This document shows, one piece after another, positions 10,627 to 22,360 of a stretch of 64,000 nt of DNA. Position 1 is the stretch's first letter, and each line of letters begins with the position of its first letter. Position numbers and translations under genes: made by a program. The notes beneath the pieces were generated by a model. That model was not told the DNA's origin. It did not search any database and saw only the letters and a program-made list of their open reading frames with translations. This DNA comes from Zychaea mexicana (taxonomy: Eukaryota; Mucoromycota; Mucoromycetes; Mucorales; Lichtheimiaceae), in NCBI RefSeq assembly GCF_025766255.1, contig NW_026516692.1:62001-126000 (forward strand). The letters run 5' to 3'.

Positions 10627-12489
10627 TAACAACATCACCACCAGCAAAGAACCGTCGAACAAATTCTAAATGAAGCAATCACAGCACAACACATGACTAG
10701 CTTACACATCTTAAAACTCTGCATTTACACGTATACTACAATCATTAGCTCTAGCCTGTTACATAGTGTATCTATTGTATGCAATGGAATGCACTTATAA
10801 ATTATATTCGGCTTATAGGAAGCCTGCAAAAGTACAACGTTCATTTTTTAGTTATGAGTCTTCTGTCGGGATTAGAAGCGCTGATGTCGCTTACTTATCG
10901 AAATCAACTACTATATTTATTCTTTGACTATGAACAAACATCGAGGGAAGTCAAAAAATGAAACGTCTTGCCTTTGACCGACACCAACGTATCATATGAA
11001 GCATCAGATGGAGGCATTTTTTATATATACTGAAAGCTCTGAATAGGAGAAGGGTCACGGAAATCATCTTGAGCAGCAGTTGGCATATCACCTGGCTGGA
11101 CCAAAGGCCTCTCGTGTTCGTCTGTCGCCAATCGCCAATCCAAAAGTATGGTATCTTGTCGCAAAATAGAGAAGTCTAGATGAATCTCAACTCAGCGCCT
11201 TTGGGGGGTAATCCTTAACAATAAATTAAAAAAGGTTTAATCAATTAAAGATATATCATTGTTTAAATATAAACTTTAATATTCTTAATGTTTAATCTTT
11301 AATTTAAAAAGTAGCGGAGCGGTAGTGAGCATACCCCCTCTAGGCTAGAACTTTAGTTCGACGCCCGGAGTGAATGAAATGAACGGAGCTTGACGGTGGA
11401 AGGAATAACTAAAATTAATTTACTATTTACAGTAAAATTAATTGTTATGGATTGAGCCTCTTTTAAGATTGCTACTTACTGCTTCTCATTCTAATTGCAT
11501 AGGTGACTAAATCATGTCACTTGTTGCTGCTACCGGAGCTGTTTTGAAAATAACCGCTGATTAGACGATCTCAAGAAAAACTCGCTGAATGAACTGCTAT
11601 TGTAAACTCAATTTTTTCAAGTATGCAGCAGAAATGAACAATGTGTTTGATCAAGATAGCGCATGACCATGTTATTTCTCTGTTTACTGAGATATAGTTT
11701 TATTAGAAAGTTGACAGTGCTGGTGTAAGGGTGCTTGATCCAAAACTGAATATGTTACAATGAATTGACTGACAGTATATAAGAGCAAGATATAGTCGTT
11801 GATTGCATATGGGCGACTGCCCATATATATGTTCAGCACTTGTTTCCTCATCATCGGGCATACCCTCAGTAATGAACCCAAATGTGCTTCATCATGGTAA
11901 CAATGGCAGTAAATGCTACAAAAAGGATTTCTTTTACAGTTACGCTTATATCGAATAATGTGTGGACATTGAACGCAATCAGAATACTTCATCGATTTGA
12001 CGGATAACGAAAGGCTTGGTTAAAATGCTGTTGTTGCCATACTGCTGCTGTTGCCCCTGGTTGAAAAAAACACAGGCGGTGCACATTCTACTACACACGC
12101 AATAGAACTTCTTCAAGGCGAGGCCATGGGTTTTATTATCCCCCAGACGTATGGAAAGATAAATATTGCCCCAGTACAGTCTCATTTTATCTGCATGAAT
12201 AAGATCCTGCACCATCCACCAGTCAACGTTCCCTATTAAGTAAAGCACCGCACTGTGTGGCCCAGCACGCAACTGAGCCCGGTCTTGGTCCTGATATTAT
12301 AACGGTAGCAGCCTTAGCTTCAAGTCCTGGGCTTATCACATCCTTGCGGTTCTATGTATGATAGAGCAACACTGTACCTGGCTTGCTCATGACATTCAGG
12401 GTTTCAATCTACCAAAAACGAATAGCAAAATGCGATCAGCGTCGTCCTTGTGAAGAGAATCCACAAATTGCTTTGAGAAGTAATCACAA
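10627..12489. other. Spacer of the duplicated unit (left arm)
   Basis: Non-kinase spacer shared with 39065-40646 and 43224-44805 in inverse orientation. Short open frames at 11684-12272 are conserved in DNA, but the differences between copies change amino acids at nearly every variable site (Y/C, K/N, K/E, C/R, D/E), so they are unlikely to be genes. It holds one MITE T copy (11203-11460). Confidence 0.55.
11203..11460. mobile_element. MITE family T, copy 2
   Basis: 258 bp, nearly identical to the copy at 3662. TTT target duplications lie at 11200-11202 and 11461-11463. The mirror sites near 40085 and 44245 read ttaaaaggcgc without the insertion. The tRNA-like core has TAGCGGAGCGG and AGTTCGACGCC. 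Confidence 0.85.
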
Positions 12490-14064
12490 CTAGCCCTAGC
12501 CGTTTCAAAAAAAAATCACGGAAACGGATTTCGGAAAATAACTTCTCCGAGCAGTTAATCATGTAACCGAACCAAAATCTATTTTTCAGTAGGTTTTTTC
12601 ACTTCTTCCTCACAATGGAACCGCAAAATCAGCAACAAATCCAATCCCAAGAAACACCCGAGCAACCTCAACTGAAAAGATGTAGTAATTGCAAATCTTA
12701 TCGCCCTTTGCTATTTTTTGTTAGCATTAGATAAGATTACAATACGTGTAAAAAATCCATCAACGCCAAAATGACGTCGGTAAACCAATCGCAGAGCAGT
12801 TACTCCTGACAGTGGACGAAGTACTCGAGCTGATTCCTTCGCGTCAGAATTTGAGGGACGTAGCCGACAGTCTCGAAGATTACAGCCTCGACGCGTATGT
12901 GCAACTTGACGACGATATGTTGGCGTTGTCAGATTCGCAACTTGTGATCAAAATCCGGGATTGTATCCAGGCTGTTGACGGATACCATTACTACGAAGCA
13001 TACCAAACAGAACCACGAAAAAAGTTCGGCTATTCTTTCCTTTTTCGATGCTCGCAAGATTTTACATGTGCAGGATCAAGCTGCCGTTCGTTTACGATTG
13101 TATCGGCGTATGCCAACTTTCTTATACAATGGCCGCATCAGCGGCATGGTCGGTAGAGTGAATGGTTACTTCTACTTGAACATCGAATACTCCTATGGGC
13201 ACGAGGCTGCACCTGCCGTCGAAAATAACGCCGTCCCACAAAATGTACGTGCATACATCGCTGCACATGCCATCGACTTGGATGCACAACAGCTGCATCG
13301 TAACATTATCCGTCAGTTTCGACAAGAAACGACAAGAATAACGCAGGGGCAAGTGTATCACTGGGAGTGCCAGTCAATCTAAGACCAATATACACTGCAC
13401 GACACCAGTTCAGATAGGCAGAGACGCTCGTCGGCAGAGCCACTGACAAGGGTGTCTGTAAGGTATGTCAAAATGTCCTAAATAAATATTAATACATGCG
13501 AGGATCGTGTATATGTTCACTTCGATGCGTTGAGAAATAGACAAGAACCATTAATATAGAATCAATAAAATTCAATAACCATTAAACAAATTTTCACCTC
13601 AGCACAAAACAGTAAGCATTTAAAAATGAGTGGTTATATCAGTAGTTGCACATGTCATGTTACAAAATAGACAGATACAGAGAAGATATCAGCATGGACA
13701 CTGCAAGAGAATGAATTTTGATATAAAAAGATGGAAAGTTGCTTGGGGCGCGCAAGCTTTCCATGCAAGATTAATTAAAATAACAACTAATGATGCTAAC
13801 CGTCTAGGGATGGAAGGCTCCATAAAAAAATCATTTGATACATAGTGTACAAAAGCTGAGATAATATAACAGAAAAGGCTACAGTACATAGCGTGCTATT
13901 TTATAAAGTGCGCGTGCGGACATGGCAGTGGATATTTATCAATAGAGCTTGATTAGCAGTATATTCTGGAAAACGGATTTTGGTTCGGTTACATGATTAA
14001 CCGCTCGGAGAAATTAATTTCCGAAATCCGTTTCCGTGATTTTTTTGAAACGGCTAGGTAGGCG
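12490..14064. mobile_element. Mutator-like (MULE-type) element, left copy, 1575 bp
   Basis: Terminal inverted repeats of about 95 bp: CTAGCCGTTTCAAAAAA... on the left, and the same read inward from 14064. Both share CACGGAAACGGATTTCGG and ATCATGTAACCGAACCAAAA blocks. A perfect 10-bp target duplication GTAATCACAA lies at 12480-12489 and 14065-14074, and the third spacer copy has the empty site at 43214-43223. Long inverted repeats with 9-11 bp duplications are the hallmark of Mutator-like elements. No transposase is present; the cargo is the gene at 12615-13382. The rest (13390-13965) shows nothing coding. Confidence 0.85.
12615..13382 (+). pseudogene. Zinc-motif protein carried inside the MULE, frameshifted
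   Basis: ATG 12615 opens a Gln-rich leader and CSNCKSYRP, a CxxC motif. Further on, frames shift but continue: TVDEVLELIPSRQNLRDVAD, LSDSQLVIKIRDCIQAVDG, FLYNGRISGMVGRVNGYFY and a C-terminal QVYHWECQSI. The order of motifs matches the host gene at 50357-51339 (CSNCLQTRENRYF ... LLSDMDIAKLI ... RFDCKGRLSASID ... QVYYWWREFKQ). Either this is a captured relative, or both derive from the DNA-binding part of a MULE protein. The same frame breaks appear in the right-arm copy. Confidence 0.55.
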
Positions 14065-14074
14065 GTAATCACAA

Positions 14075-15504
14075 GTACCTGTCATGCAACGATTTTCTTG
14101 ATTTAACGAGGCGCGGTATTTGGTAGCAGCGCTGGCAGGGAAAACCAATAGTGATGCATTCGTCGGTTCACAAAACGCGATAAAGGACTTGTCTTGTGGT
14201 GGCATACAACTTGATGATTGGCAACAGCAAGCATTGATGGCGTAGGGAAAGGAAGGTGGGAGAGGAATACCGCAGCCCACAACATCGATAGAACCTACTG
14301 AACAATCTGAACTAGCCCTAAACCAATGAATCACATTCTATGTGCGTGCGAGTGTTGGGGGGAAGGGGAGGGGGGTCATAAACAAGAAATCATCGGCTAT
14401 GCGATTATGGTGGGAAAACTTTCTTCGCTACGTCAGGTGATCACATGTCGGCAACTAAGAAGTGAATCTGGCATGCTGGGGGTCCTAGTGTGGTGTCTAT
14501 GAAGGCTGTTTAATACTTTATTAATATTTTAATTTTTAATTTTTTATTATATCTAATTTTTAAGTTTTATTTTTAAATAATAAAAAATGATCAATATGAT
14601 TAGGGGTGGTCAGAGAAAATCTTTGATTTTCGATGACGTGGGTAGCTGGTCATTGAGACGGTAGTCGAAACCCTAGAATAACGGTAGTTATTCTAAACAC
14701 TGTCTACAAGTGCCTCATGAACAGTGTTCTATAGCAGCTGTTGTCATGCACAGCAAACAAGGCTAGAAAATATATCCAGGCAGGATGCCGTCGCAAGCAG
14801 GTCGGATACATGCCAACTGAGTAATAGAAGGATAGGCCTCAATCGTTTCTTTGTATGCGCTTACATTGGCCTCAAAACATAACCTAACACAAACGTGAGG
14901 GTAGTATGCATATGCTCTTGCAAGGGAAACAGGTTTTCCGCAGCATCGGAATTGTTTCGTTGACGTTCGTTGAGTGTAACAGCAAACATGTACTTAGTAG
15001 AAAATCACACGCTTGCTCAGAGAATGAGGTTGTAAGCACGACGTACTGCAACATCACTGCTAATCGTGCTCTTGATACAGCTATTTGCAGATCTCATCAA
15101 TGTCTGTAATCGATGGAACAGTGTTGCGAGATGGTAAGTATAAAGTAAGCAGTGGCCTTTGTATGGCGAGTACGGAACAATGGACTAAAAACGCGCAGTG
15201 CTGCTAGTTGCTTGAGCGAACTAGTCCGCTTAAAGGGAAACAGGTAGCGTTTGTTGCATAAACACTCTAGTATCATCCTGTTATCCAACCATGCGGTATG
15301 AGACGATTATGTAAATGAAGCGCTCCTTTTTCAGTACATACTTCTACTTATTGATGCATCCAATCTTATGAGGGCACTGTTTGAATGTCTGCTTTGAGAA
15401 TAGAGAGAAAAACGATGCATATAAAAGCATTGCTGTGATACATTGTTCTTTCATTGGCATTTTTCCCTTCTTTCATTGTCTCCACTTACTTTTTCGTAAA
15501 CACA
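14075..15504. other. Spacer of the duplicated unit, continued
   Basis: Near-identical to 42015-43213 (right arm, inverse) and less similar to 32860-34943. A poly-G/GGGGAAGGGGAGGGGGG purine run lies near 14358. Apart from MITE H1 (14501-14728) no gene was recognised. At 15101-15135 a short frame MSVIDGTVLRDG ends in a gtaagt donor and could be an orphan first exon. Confidence 0.5.
14501..14728 (+). mobile_element. MITE family H (stem-loop element), copy H1
   Basis: 228 bp between two copies of CTAT (14497-14500 and 14729-14732). The paralogue near 42780 has the uninterrupted site. The 5' end is GAAGGCTGTTTAATA; the other end read inward starts AACACTGTTCATGAG, so the ends share CTGTTYA. The left half is AT-rich. 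The right half folds into successive hairpins, including TAGAATAAC-GGTA-GTTATTCTA and GAC-GGTA-GTC. Confidence 0.8.
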
Positions 15505-16269
15505 ATGTCTCCATCCACCGTCGACAACGACCGCTTCGTGCTCCTTAGGCAGCTAGGAGCAGGAGCATGTGGCCAAGTGTATCTTGGTGAGTAACGAATA
15601 GATGCATGATTGATCAAAATTCTGAATAGTCACACTTAATCTTGTACTTGAAGCTGTGGACACCGTAGAGTCCAAGCTTGTCGCTGCTAAAGTGGAAGCT
15701 AAAGAGAAGAGCTTGCTCTTGTACCGCGAGTATCGATGCTATGAAGATCTTGTTACGCGGGGGACCTGCCAAGCACCCAAGACGTTGTACTTTGGTACTC
15801 AAGGCAAACATAACGCTCTAGTTATGGATTTGATGGGTGGTAAGTACACTACATAAGCGTCATAAACTGTAAAGAGAAAAAAAGATATACGCTGAACAAC
15901 AACTCCCTGCTTCTAGCCTCTCTTGAAAGACTCTTTGAGATGTGTGACAAGTCGTTTTCCCTACAAACAGTTAGTATTTTGGGCTTGCAGTTGGTAAAGT
16001 ATTGTAGATTATGTTTATTTGATATGGGCAGTTCACAATTGAAATAGACGACTGATATGTTGGCATTGGAAATTTAGTTGCGGCGGCTGGAGTTCATTCA
16101 TTCGAAGGGCATCCTACGTCGCGACATAGAGAACATCTCATAGTATAGTGATTACAAAATCATTGCACAATTTTCTTTAGTTATAATATTTTTACAAGTT
16201 CGGAGTTTTAAACCATGCATACTAAAATTTCATTGAATTTTTATTAATTTATAAAACTTACTTTCAAAA

Positions 16270-16765
16270 TGGTTGCTCTCAATAATTATCTTCCCATCAA
16301 TCATATACAATTATGCACAAATCTATGCAATGAGATGGATACTTTTATACAGGCTGAATTTGACTATTTTATTTAAAAACAATATAATCACAAAAATATA
16401 AGAAAAAATCAATACAAAAATAAAAGAATTGTTCTCATCAGACCATTTTCTATATCTTTCTATGTATAATGGCTTTTGTACTCATAAGTTTAAACGAGGA
16501 AAGAATAATGGGAAATTTTATAGGAAAAGAATAACAGAAAAGGGTAATAAAAATAAATATGTTTGCAGAAAACATAATCCAGATCATGTTCCCTGAAAAG
16601 AGAAAGATAATTGAAAAGAAAAAGGTGAAAATATTAAACAACAGATAGATATACAACAAGTAGATAATCTTATTATAAATAACAAAAAAAAAGAAAAAAA
16701 AAGAAAACCTATAAAGATAACTATAGGCAATCCTTTAATCCTTTGTTTTAATAATGTTTTACCTT
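16270..16765 (+). pseudogene. Companion zinc-motif protein of B-L, broken
   Basis: ATG 16270 (MVALNNYLPINHIQLC) aligns with the intact companion at 21211. An early stop near 16375 and later stops interrupt it. The zinc-like pattern FCTHKFKRGKNNG is still visible at about 16465-16510. It converges on the chromodomain remnant at 16778, as in all B copies. Confidence 0.6.
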
Positions 16766-16777
16766 AAGTATTTGATA

Positions 16778-17439
16778 TTATACGTGAAGATGATGTTCTA
16801 AAACATATTCATTTAACAACTCCTTTTCATTAAATTTGTTAATATGCAACCAGCTATTATCTATTGATGGATAGTTTTTCCATTTTACAAAAAAGATACA
16901 TTCATTATGTTTGACTTTATGGTCAATTATGCTTTCTATTTTATATGTTTCATTTTCTATATTTCTAACTTTATTAATATCAGCAAGTTTTTTCTTTCCT
17001 TTCCCTTTACCTCTTCTTTTCTTTTCATTAAATTTAGGAATATCGTCTTCACTACTATTATTATCTTCATTATCATTTTCACTGACTTCATCATTAATAT
17101 TTATATTCATCTATATCAAAATTCAAAAATTGTTCTTATAATTTAATCAATTCATCTTTTTTTAATGCAGCTTCACTTGAATTACTGATGACGATATCAA
17201 CTAATTTAGCTTCAAATGGAAATTCGAAATCATCTGATTCCCATAGCTTATGATGTACTTGTGTATTTATATTAAACTTATCACAAAACTTCTTTAATAT
17301 TCTTAATATATTTTATTTCTGTACGATGTTTATAATTATGATTTATAATAGGCCAATTATATTCCAGAAATTTCCAATTATTTACAATAATTTTATTAAC
17401 TTCATTATTTATTTTTTGATTTAAATCTTACTGGTCCAT
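16778..17439 (-). pseudogene. Transposase of B-L: N-terminal stub joined to chromodomain tail
   Basis: ATG 17439 (M-D-Q) starts the transposase, but after about 50 codons the frame is lost and the DDE core is missing. The C-terminal 110 residues (17110-16778) hold an acidic/basic linker and a chromodomain: YKIESIIDHKVKHNECIFF, VKWKNYPSIDNSWLHI, ELLNEY. Chromodomains bind methylated histone tails and can direct integration to heterochromatin. Confidence 0.7.
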
Positions 17440-17471
17440 TATACAATTTATCTTTTTTATAAATATAAAAT

Positions 17472-17479
17472 TCAATTTT
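17472..17479 (-). promoter_or_regulatory. AAAATTGA octamer upstream of B-L transposase start
   Basis: Exact octamer, 32 bp before ATG 17439, in a fully A/T context. Mirror copy at 25502-25509. Confidence 0.5.
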
Positions 17480-17741
17480 ATAAATAATTAAAAGTAATTT
17501 GTAATCATGAGAAATTTTTGTAACTCTTAATTTTTATGAAATATTACAACTAGGATACATACCCCCATTAAGCCCGACAATACTGTCATGGGGGTGGACG
17601 GTGATGAGAACAAGGTTTACCTTATTGATTTTGGGCTATCAAAAAGGTTTATGTTGGTGGAAAACATATTGCCTGGAGGGAAGGTCTTCAGTTTGTCAGT
17701 ACGCCACTATTCTCAAGCATTGACGCTGACACTGGAGAGGG

Positions 17742-18759
17742 TAAGAAAGACATTATAATTAAGGGTAACAGTAATATGTATCTGGGTAAATGTTTATACT
17801 CATAAATTGTGTAACCTGTTACCTAATATAGTAATTGTGCTTTAAATACATATCTATAAATAGATAACATTTGTGTAACCAATGAATAAAAGTATTTTAG
17901 AATATAAAATTGGGATCTATGAAAGAAAACATGGCGCGCACTATATATAGTATATAAGTAGTATATATATAAGTAAATCTGTGTAACGTAAAAATACCCG
18001 ATATAGTAAAATTGACGTCACTGAATCCCATAAAAGGTACGTCGGAGTTTCAAACATATACCAAAAAAGGAGAAATGGGCTGAAAACCAACTTGAGCATA
18101 GAAGACTGTTTAATAATTTATTGATTATAATATTTTTTATTTTTAAAATATAATTTAATTTTTAAATTTTATTTTTAAATAAAAGATAATGATCATTATA
18201 AATAGGGGTGGTCCGAGAAAAAATCTTTGATTTTTTTGAAGGTGTAGCTGGTCTTTGAGACGGTAGTCGAAATCCTAGAATGATGGTAATCATTCTAAAC
18301 ACTTGCCTACAAGTGTCTCATAAACAGTATCCTTTATTATTCTTTAATACCTAAGCTAATATTACTGATACTAACATCAAGCTATGTTTATTTATAATAA
18401 TATAGATGACAATGACTACCAGCCTGGTCCTAGTACAAAAAGAAGTAGAAAGGGAAAGGATAGACAGTAGAAGACATTTTGTACTTTATCTATAAAATTT
18501 CCAGTTTTTTGAGTAATTCCTGTATCACCACCATTGCCTTTTATGGAATAAAATTTATATCATCTGATAGCCCTGCGTCTGTAGTATTTAATGATATTTT
18601 TTGTACTGTGTAACGAGCACTTGGTGCTGAGATACAAAAGAAAGTAGGTGTGCCGGGACTTCTTTCATTCAACCAGTCAAGTTGCAGCAACAATTTTTTA
18701 CTGTTATTTGTTATCTATTTTGTTTCTACCACTAACAATCTCACTTATGTTGATATAGA
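17742..18759. other. Enlarged kinase intron with extra insertions
   Basis: The corresponding intron in K3-R is about 700 bp shorter. From about 17910 to 18640 this copy holds DNA absent from the mirror copy, including MITE H2 and, after it, a short piece reading DDNDYQPGPSTKRSRKGKD, which looks like a fragment of a transposon-encoded N-terminus. Confidence 0.5.
18101..18330 (+). mobile_element. MITE family H, copy H2
   Basis: About 230 bp: GAAGACTGTTTAATAATT at the start, CATAAACAGTATC at the end. It shares the GGGGTGGTC, AGCTGGTC and GAGACGGTAGTCGAAA blocks. Its long hairpin is TAGAATGAT-GGTA-ATCATTCTA, with two paired changes relative to H1 and H4 that keep the stem. Confidence 0.75.
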
Positions 18760-19504
18760 ACAATCGGTCCACAGTGACCTAGAGGCTTTAGGCTATGTCT
18801 TGTTGTATCTCACGACAGGAACGCTGCCATAGGATGGCTTGTCTGTAGAAAAGTTGATGAAGAAGAAGGAGCAACTCGGGGACGATGTAAACACTATGTG
18901 CAAAGGTGCTCCTACTGCCCTTGCTGAGTACTTTGCATATCTGTTTGAGCTTGACTTTGGCCAAAGCCAGTGTACAGAAACCTTTCCCAGTATGTGGCAC
19001 AGATGGCATCCAAGGATGAAAAAAATGAGCAACAGCACGAGTTTGAATGGCTAGTATGTTTCAACTTGTCTTTCAGTCTTATTTTGTTCTTATGTTCCAC
19101 ATTTGGAGCCGAACGTTTATGTAACAATCCACTCATTAACATTCTTATGATTTTTATTAGTCAAAGTCACAGTACGAAAGCACCCTGCAAGAGCTGGCTA
19201 ACGTTCCCCCGCCTCCTTATGAGACAATTACAGCATCTGCACCGGCATCGGGACAATTAATATTAGAGAAAGAAATTAAAGAAAAACGTGTTTATATAGA
19301 ATTAGTGGGTGTAATGGGTTTAACACGAAACAGTTATTTACATATCCTCCTCTAGAAGGAAAGAAAAGGATCTTATTCAGACATACCTTTTTGAGGTGGA
19401 TTCTATAAGTATCATTATTTAATGAGAAACTAAATGTCTTTATTTTTCATAAAAATAGTGTTATTTAATTGATGCTATCTAATTTTATTAATTTTTAAAA
19501 AAAA

Positions 19505-20497
19505 ATGTTTACAAAAATGTCTTTTAAAATTTTAGCGATCGCCCTATTCCCCCTTCGTATCCTGCGATTAACTTTAAACTTAGTTTGGGTTATATCTAGT
19601 TATTGGTTTAAAATACTTATTTATAGATGTAATAGATTATTACAAACTTATTATTCTTTATTACAGAATAATATTCTATCCATTATTAAGTTTATTAAAC
19701 ATAAGTATTACTATTCTACAGATAAAAATCATTTTAGATTTGCATCTGTATTTTTAATTCCTAATATTCTAGTTGATTCTATTCATCTTTATTTTATAGA
19801 ATTTGTTCACTTCTTAGATGATAAGCTTTCTAACATTTCTACAGGCTCTTTAGGTTTAGTATTACTAGGTTTATTAATTTATATAAGTTCTGCCCCTAAT
19901 TCATCTAATACAAATCCTTCATCAAAAAATACTTTTAATGTTAATTTAGGAGATGGAGGTGTAGGGTCAAATAATCATCTATCAAATATTAATTCTAATA
20001 ATGATAAACCAATTACTTCTCCTGGAGTTGCTGCGGGAATTCTTTCTGGAACAATAATAACTGCTGCAGTTAAAATTGCAAAAACAAATCCTAGAAATGG
20101 ATTGTTTTTAGGTGTTGTTGGTACTATTGGTGGTTTTGCTACTTATAGATTAGGTGAAATGATGAATTATAACTATGAAGAAAGAAAAAAAATAAGAGAA
20201 ATGTGTGAAAGAATGTATGATCACTCTAATGAAAGATCTGGTAGTCCTCTACCAGATGGAAACTTCAAAATTAATTCTCTAAATGAAAATAGTAATAATT
20301 TTGTAGAATTAATTTCAAAATTCATTGAAAATCCATATGATGTATTTAAGTTATTAAATGAATATTATAGAGGTAGTGATGGAAATCCTAATCCTATATT
20401 AATTTTATGTGTTTGTCTATTTACATTTATTGGAATTCTTGGTTGCTTCTTTTTAATTATAGGTATATTAAGTAAACGAATTAAAATTGAAGAATGA
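19505..20497 (+). CDS. Element A protein, 330 aa, predicted multi-pass membrane protein (most intact copy)
   Basis: Family not recognised with certainty. From ATG 19505 (MFTKMSFKILAIALFPLRIL) there is an N-terminal hydrophobic region, a helix at about 115-135 (GSLGLVLLGLLIYISS), an Asn/Ser-rich linker, a Gly/Ala-rich segment at about 175-215 (GVAAGILSGTIITAAVKIA, then GGFATYRLGEMMN), a charged stretch, and a final helix at about 300-322 (ILILCVCLFTFIGILGCFF). The layout recalls small membrane ORFs carried on fungal mitochondrial linear plasmids; that is a weak comparison from memory. Codons end mostly in A/T and no TGA is used as Trp. It lies directly downstream of the kinase tail and forms the palindrome centre. 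Confidence 0.6.
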   Translation: MFTKMSFKILAIALFPLRILRLTLNLVWVISSYWFKILIYRCNRLLQTYYSLLQNNILSIIKFIKHKYYYSTDKNHFRFASVFLIPNILVDSIHLYFIEFVHFLDDKLSNISTGSLGLVLLGLLIYISSAPNSSNTNPSSKNTFNVNLGDGGVGSNNHLSNINSNNDKPITSPGVAAGILSGTIITAAVKIAKTNPRNGLFLGVVGTIGGFATYRLGEMMNYNYEERKKIREMCERMYDHSNERSGSPLPDGNFKINSLNENSNNFVELISKFIENPYDVFKLLNEYYRGSDGNPNPILILCVCLFTFIGILGCFFLIIGILSKRIKIEE

Positions 20498-21157
20498 GAA
20501 TTTATTAAGAATAGACCTTTATTATATAAATTAGTTTGCCTTGTTATTTCATTAAGAGATTGGAATAATTTTGTATGATTCATCATTTCACCGAATCCAT
20601 AAGTAGCAAAACCACCAATAGTACCAACAATACCTAAAAACAATCCATTTCTAGGATTTGTTTTTGCAACTTTAACTGCAGCAGTTATTATTGTTCCAGA
20701 AATAATTCCTGCAGCAACTCTAGGAGAAGTAATTAGTTTATCATTATTAGAATTACTATTTGATGGATGATTATTTGACCTACACCTCCATCTCCAAAAT
20801 TAACATTAAAAGTATTTTCTGATGAAGGATTTGTATTAGATGAATTAGGGGCAGAACTTAAATAAATTAATAAACCTAGTAATACTAAACCTAAAGAGCC
20901 TGTAAAAATGTTAGAAAGATTATCATTTAAGAAGTGAATAAATTCTATAAAATGAAGATGAATAGAATCAACTAGAATATTAGGAATTAAAAATACAGAT
21001 GCAAATCTAAAATGATTTTTTTCTGTAGAGGGGCACAATCGATACCTACTAAATTTCATTAATTCAGGCTGATTGTAAGGTAACTAATGATAGTGGGATC
21101 TCTTATTGATAGTAAATATCCAATTTGATAATTTCAAACTCAATTACTTTTTTGACA

Positions 21158-21165
21158 AAAATTGA
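21158..21165 (+). promoter_or_regulatory. AAAATTGA octamer upstream of B1 companion gene
   Basis: Exact match, 45 bp before ATG 21211, within aaaaattgaattttta. Confidence 0.5.
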
Positions 21166-21210
21166 ATTTTTATATTCGAAAAAAGAAATCATTGAAAAAG
21201 AAAAAGCAAA

Positions 21211-21723
21211 ATGGTCGCATTGAACGAATTTCTCCCAATTAACTATATCAAATTATGTAACAACCTTAATCACGATTTAGATTCATTCCTGCAAAATGAA
21301 TTAGATATGTACATCGAACAACAAAGCATTACCAAGATCAAGGAACGATTGAAACAACGAGTGAAGTCTATGTTCTCAAATGATCATTTCCTGTACCTAA
21401 ACATAGCAGATGGATATTATGTCCATAAATTCAAAAGGGGTAAACGTGAAGGTGAGTTCTGTAGCAAACGGATCAGAACAAATTTACCTGATGGTGCTCA
21501 AAAGGATTACCTATGTTGCAAACATAGTAAACAGCACATACCTAAAAAACGTCTTATGGATATGGATATTAGAATCAATGAGACACATGATCAACATGAA
21601 GATAAAGAGGTACACATACCAGATCTACCTATAAAAAATCAAAAAAAGAAAAAAAAAGCTGGACCAAGAAAGATTATGCTTGGTAATCCATTCCTCCTTT
21701 GTTTTAACAACATCCTGCCTTAG
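21211..21723 (+). CDS. B1 companion protein, 170 aa, zinc-motif
   Basis: Intact frame from ATG 21211. N-terminal about 70 residues: a charged helical region (LPINYIKLCNNLNHDLDSFL). Middle: FKRGKREGEFCSKRI then YLCCKHSKQHIPKKR, a G-K-R-x-G-x-x-C ... C-x-x-H arrangement that could bind one zinc. C-terminus: a Lys-rich patch (NQKKKKKAGPRK) and GNPFLLCFNNIL. The same layout recurs in all B companions. In Harbinger transposons the second gene is usually a Myb-like DNA-binding partner of the transposase; here the partner appears to be a different fold. DNA binding or nuclear import of the transposase is inferred, not shown. Confidence 0.65.
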   Translation: MVALNEFLPINYIKLCNNLNHDLDSFLQNELDMYIEQQSITKIKERLKQRVKSMFSNDHFLYLNIADGYYVHKFKRGKREGEFCSKRIRTNLPDGAQKDYLCCKHSKQHIPKKRLMDMDIRINETHDQHEDKEVHIPDLPIKNQKKKKKAGPRKIMLGNPFLLCFNNILP

Positions 21724-22360
21724 AAGATTTATGCTACTACAACAACCTATAACTTAGAACGAGGGTTAATTATTATCAAATAAAATAAAAGTTATATTTA
21801 AATTAAATTTTAAAATTTTATGATCTCATAGTTAATCTTTATATTTTCTTTTTATGATTCTTAAGCATTTTTCTAATTTGAATTTTTATATCTTAAAAAA
21901 ATGACATCAGTAAAAGATACATTTAAAAAATTATTTGAAGATATTAATGATTTGATAATTATAAATAAAGATGAAAATATAATAATAAGAATCATAAATA
22001 CTGTTAATAATTTTTATACATTTATGACCTATAAAGTAATGATAAAATTATATTATGTAATAAAAATGATTTCTTAAATGAAAATTTATATATTTATTGT
22101 AATGATAATATAAAAATTATTAATCTTATATTTACAACATGCTATATATGTAACAGTAATGGTATCATAATTAATGAAACACATAAGGATTCATGATTCA
22201 TTCAAAATATATAAATTTTTAAAGATAAAAAGTAAACAATTTAAATTTTATTGTTTTTAAAAATATCTATAAATATAGATTAATTCTCAACCTATATGCT
22301 ATATAATCTATGCCTTTATATGCAAACATGATTAGATGAGAGTATAGGGTACTTTAGTAT

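Larger units (their letters stand above)
16128..17565. mobile_element. Harbinger-like element B-L, internally deleted
   Basis: 1438 bp between CAT target duplications (16125-16127 and 17566-17568). The uninterrupted site is seen in K2-R (gcgacattaagccc). It keeps the companion gene, the first about 50 codons of the transposase and the chromodomain end, but lacks the catalytic core, so it is non-autonomous. The inverted copy B-R in the other arm has the same deletion and site, so insertion and deletion predate the palindrome. Confidence 0.8.
15505..19355 (+). pseudogene. CK1-like kinase pseudogene K23-L
   Basis: Exons: ATG 15505 (MSPSTVDNDRFVLLRQLGAG, Gly loop), 15654-15840 (AAKVEAKEKSLLLYREY, ATP Lys), about 15917-15990, 16071-16127 interrupted by a Harbinger-like insertion and resumed at 17569-17741 (IDFGL, DFG present), 18760-18990 (SDLEALGYVLLYLTTGTLP, C-lobe) and about 19161-19355 (ELANVPPPPYETITASAP tail). 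TAG at about 18829-18831 replaces the Trp codon that follows LP; the mirror copy keeps Trp there. The C-terminus runs directly into element A. Not functional. Confidence 0.75.

Noticed and set aside
11684..12272. Two open frames (102 and 97 codons) repeated at 39272-39860 and 43431-44019
   Set aside because: Differences between copies are almost all amino-acid changing and no domain is visible; conservation is due to the duplication.
14014..15288. Several 60-106 codon frames in the spacer, repeated three times
   Set aside because: Different frames are open in different copies and none has splice or domain support.
15101..15288. MSVIDGTVLRDG as the true first exon of the CK1 kinase
   Set aside because: The nearby MSPSTVDNDRF start joins directly to the Gly loop with a good donor; the other has no following kinase exon.
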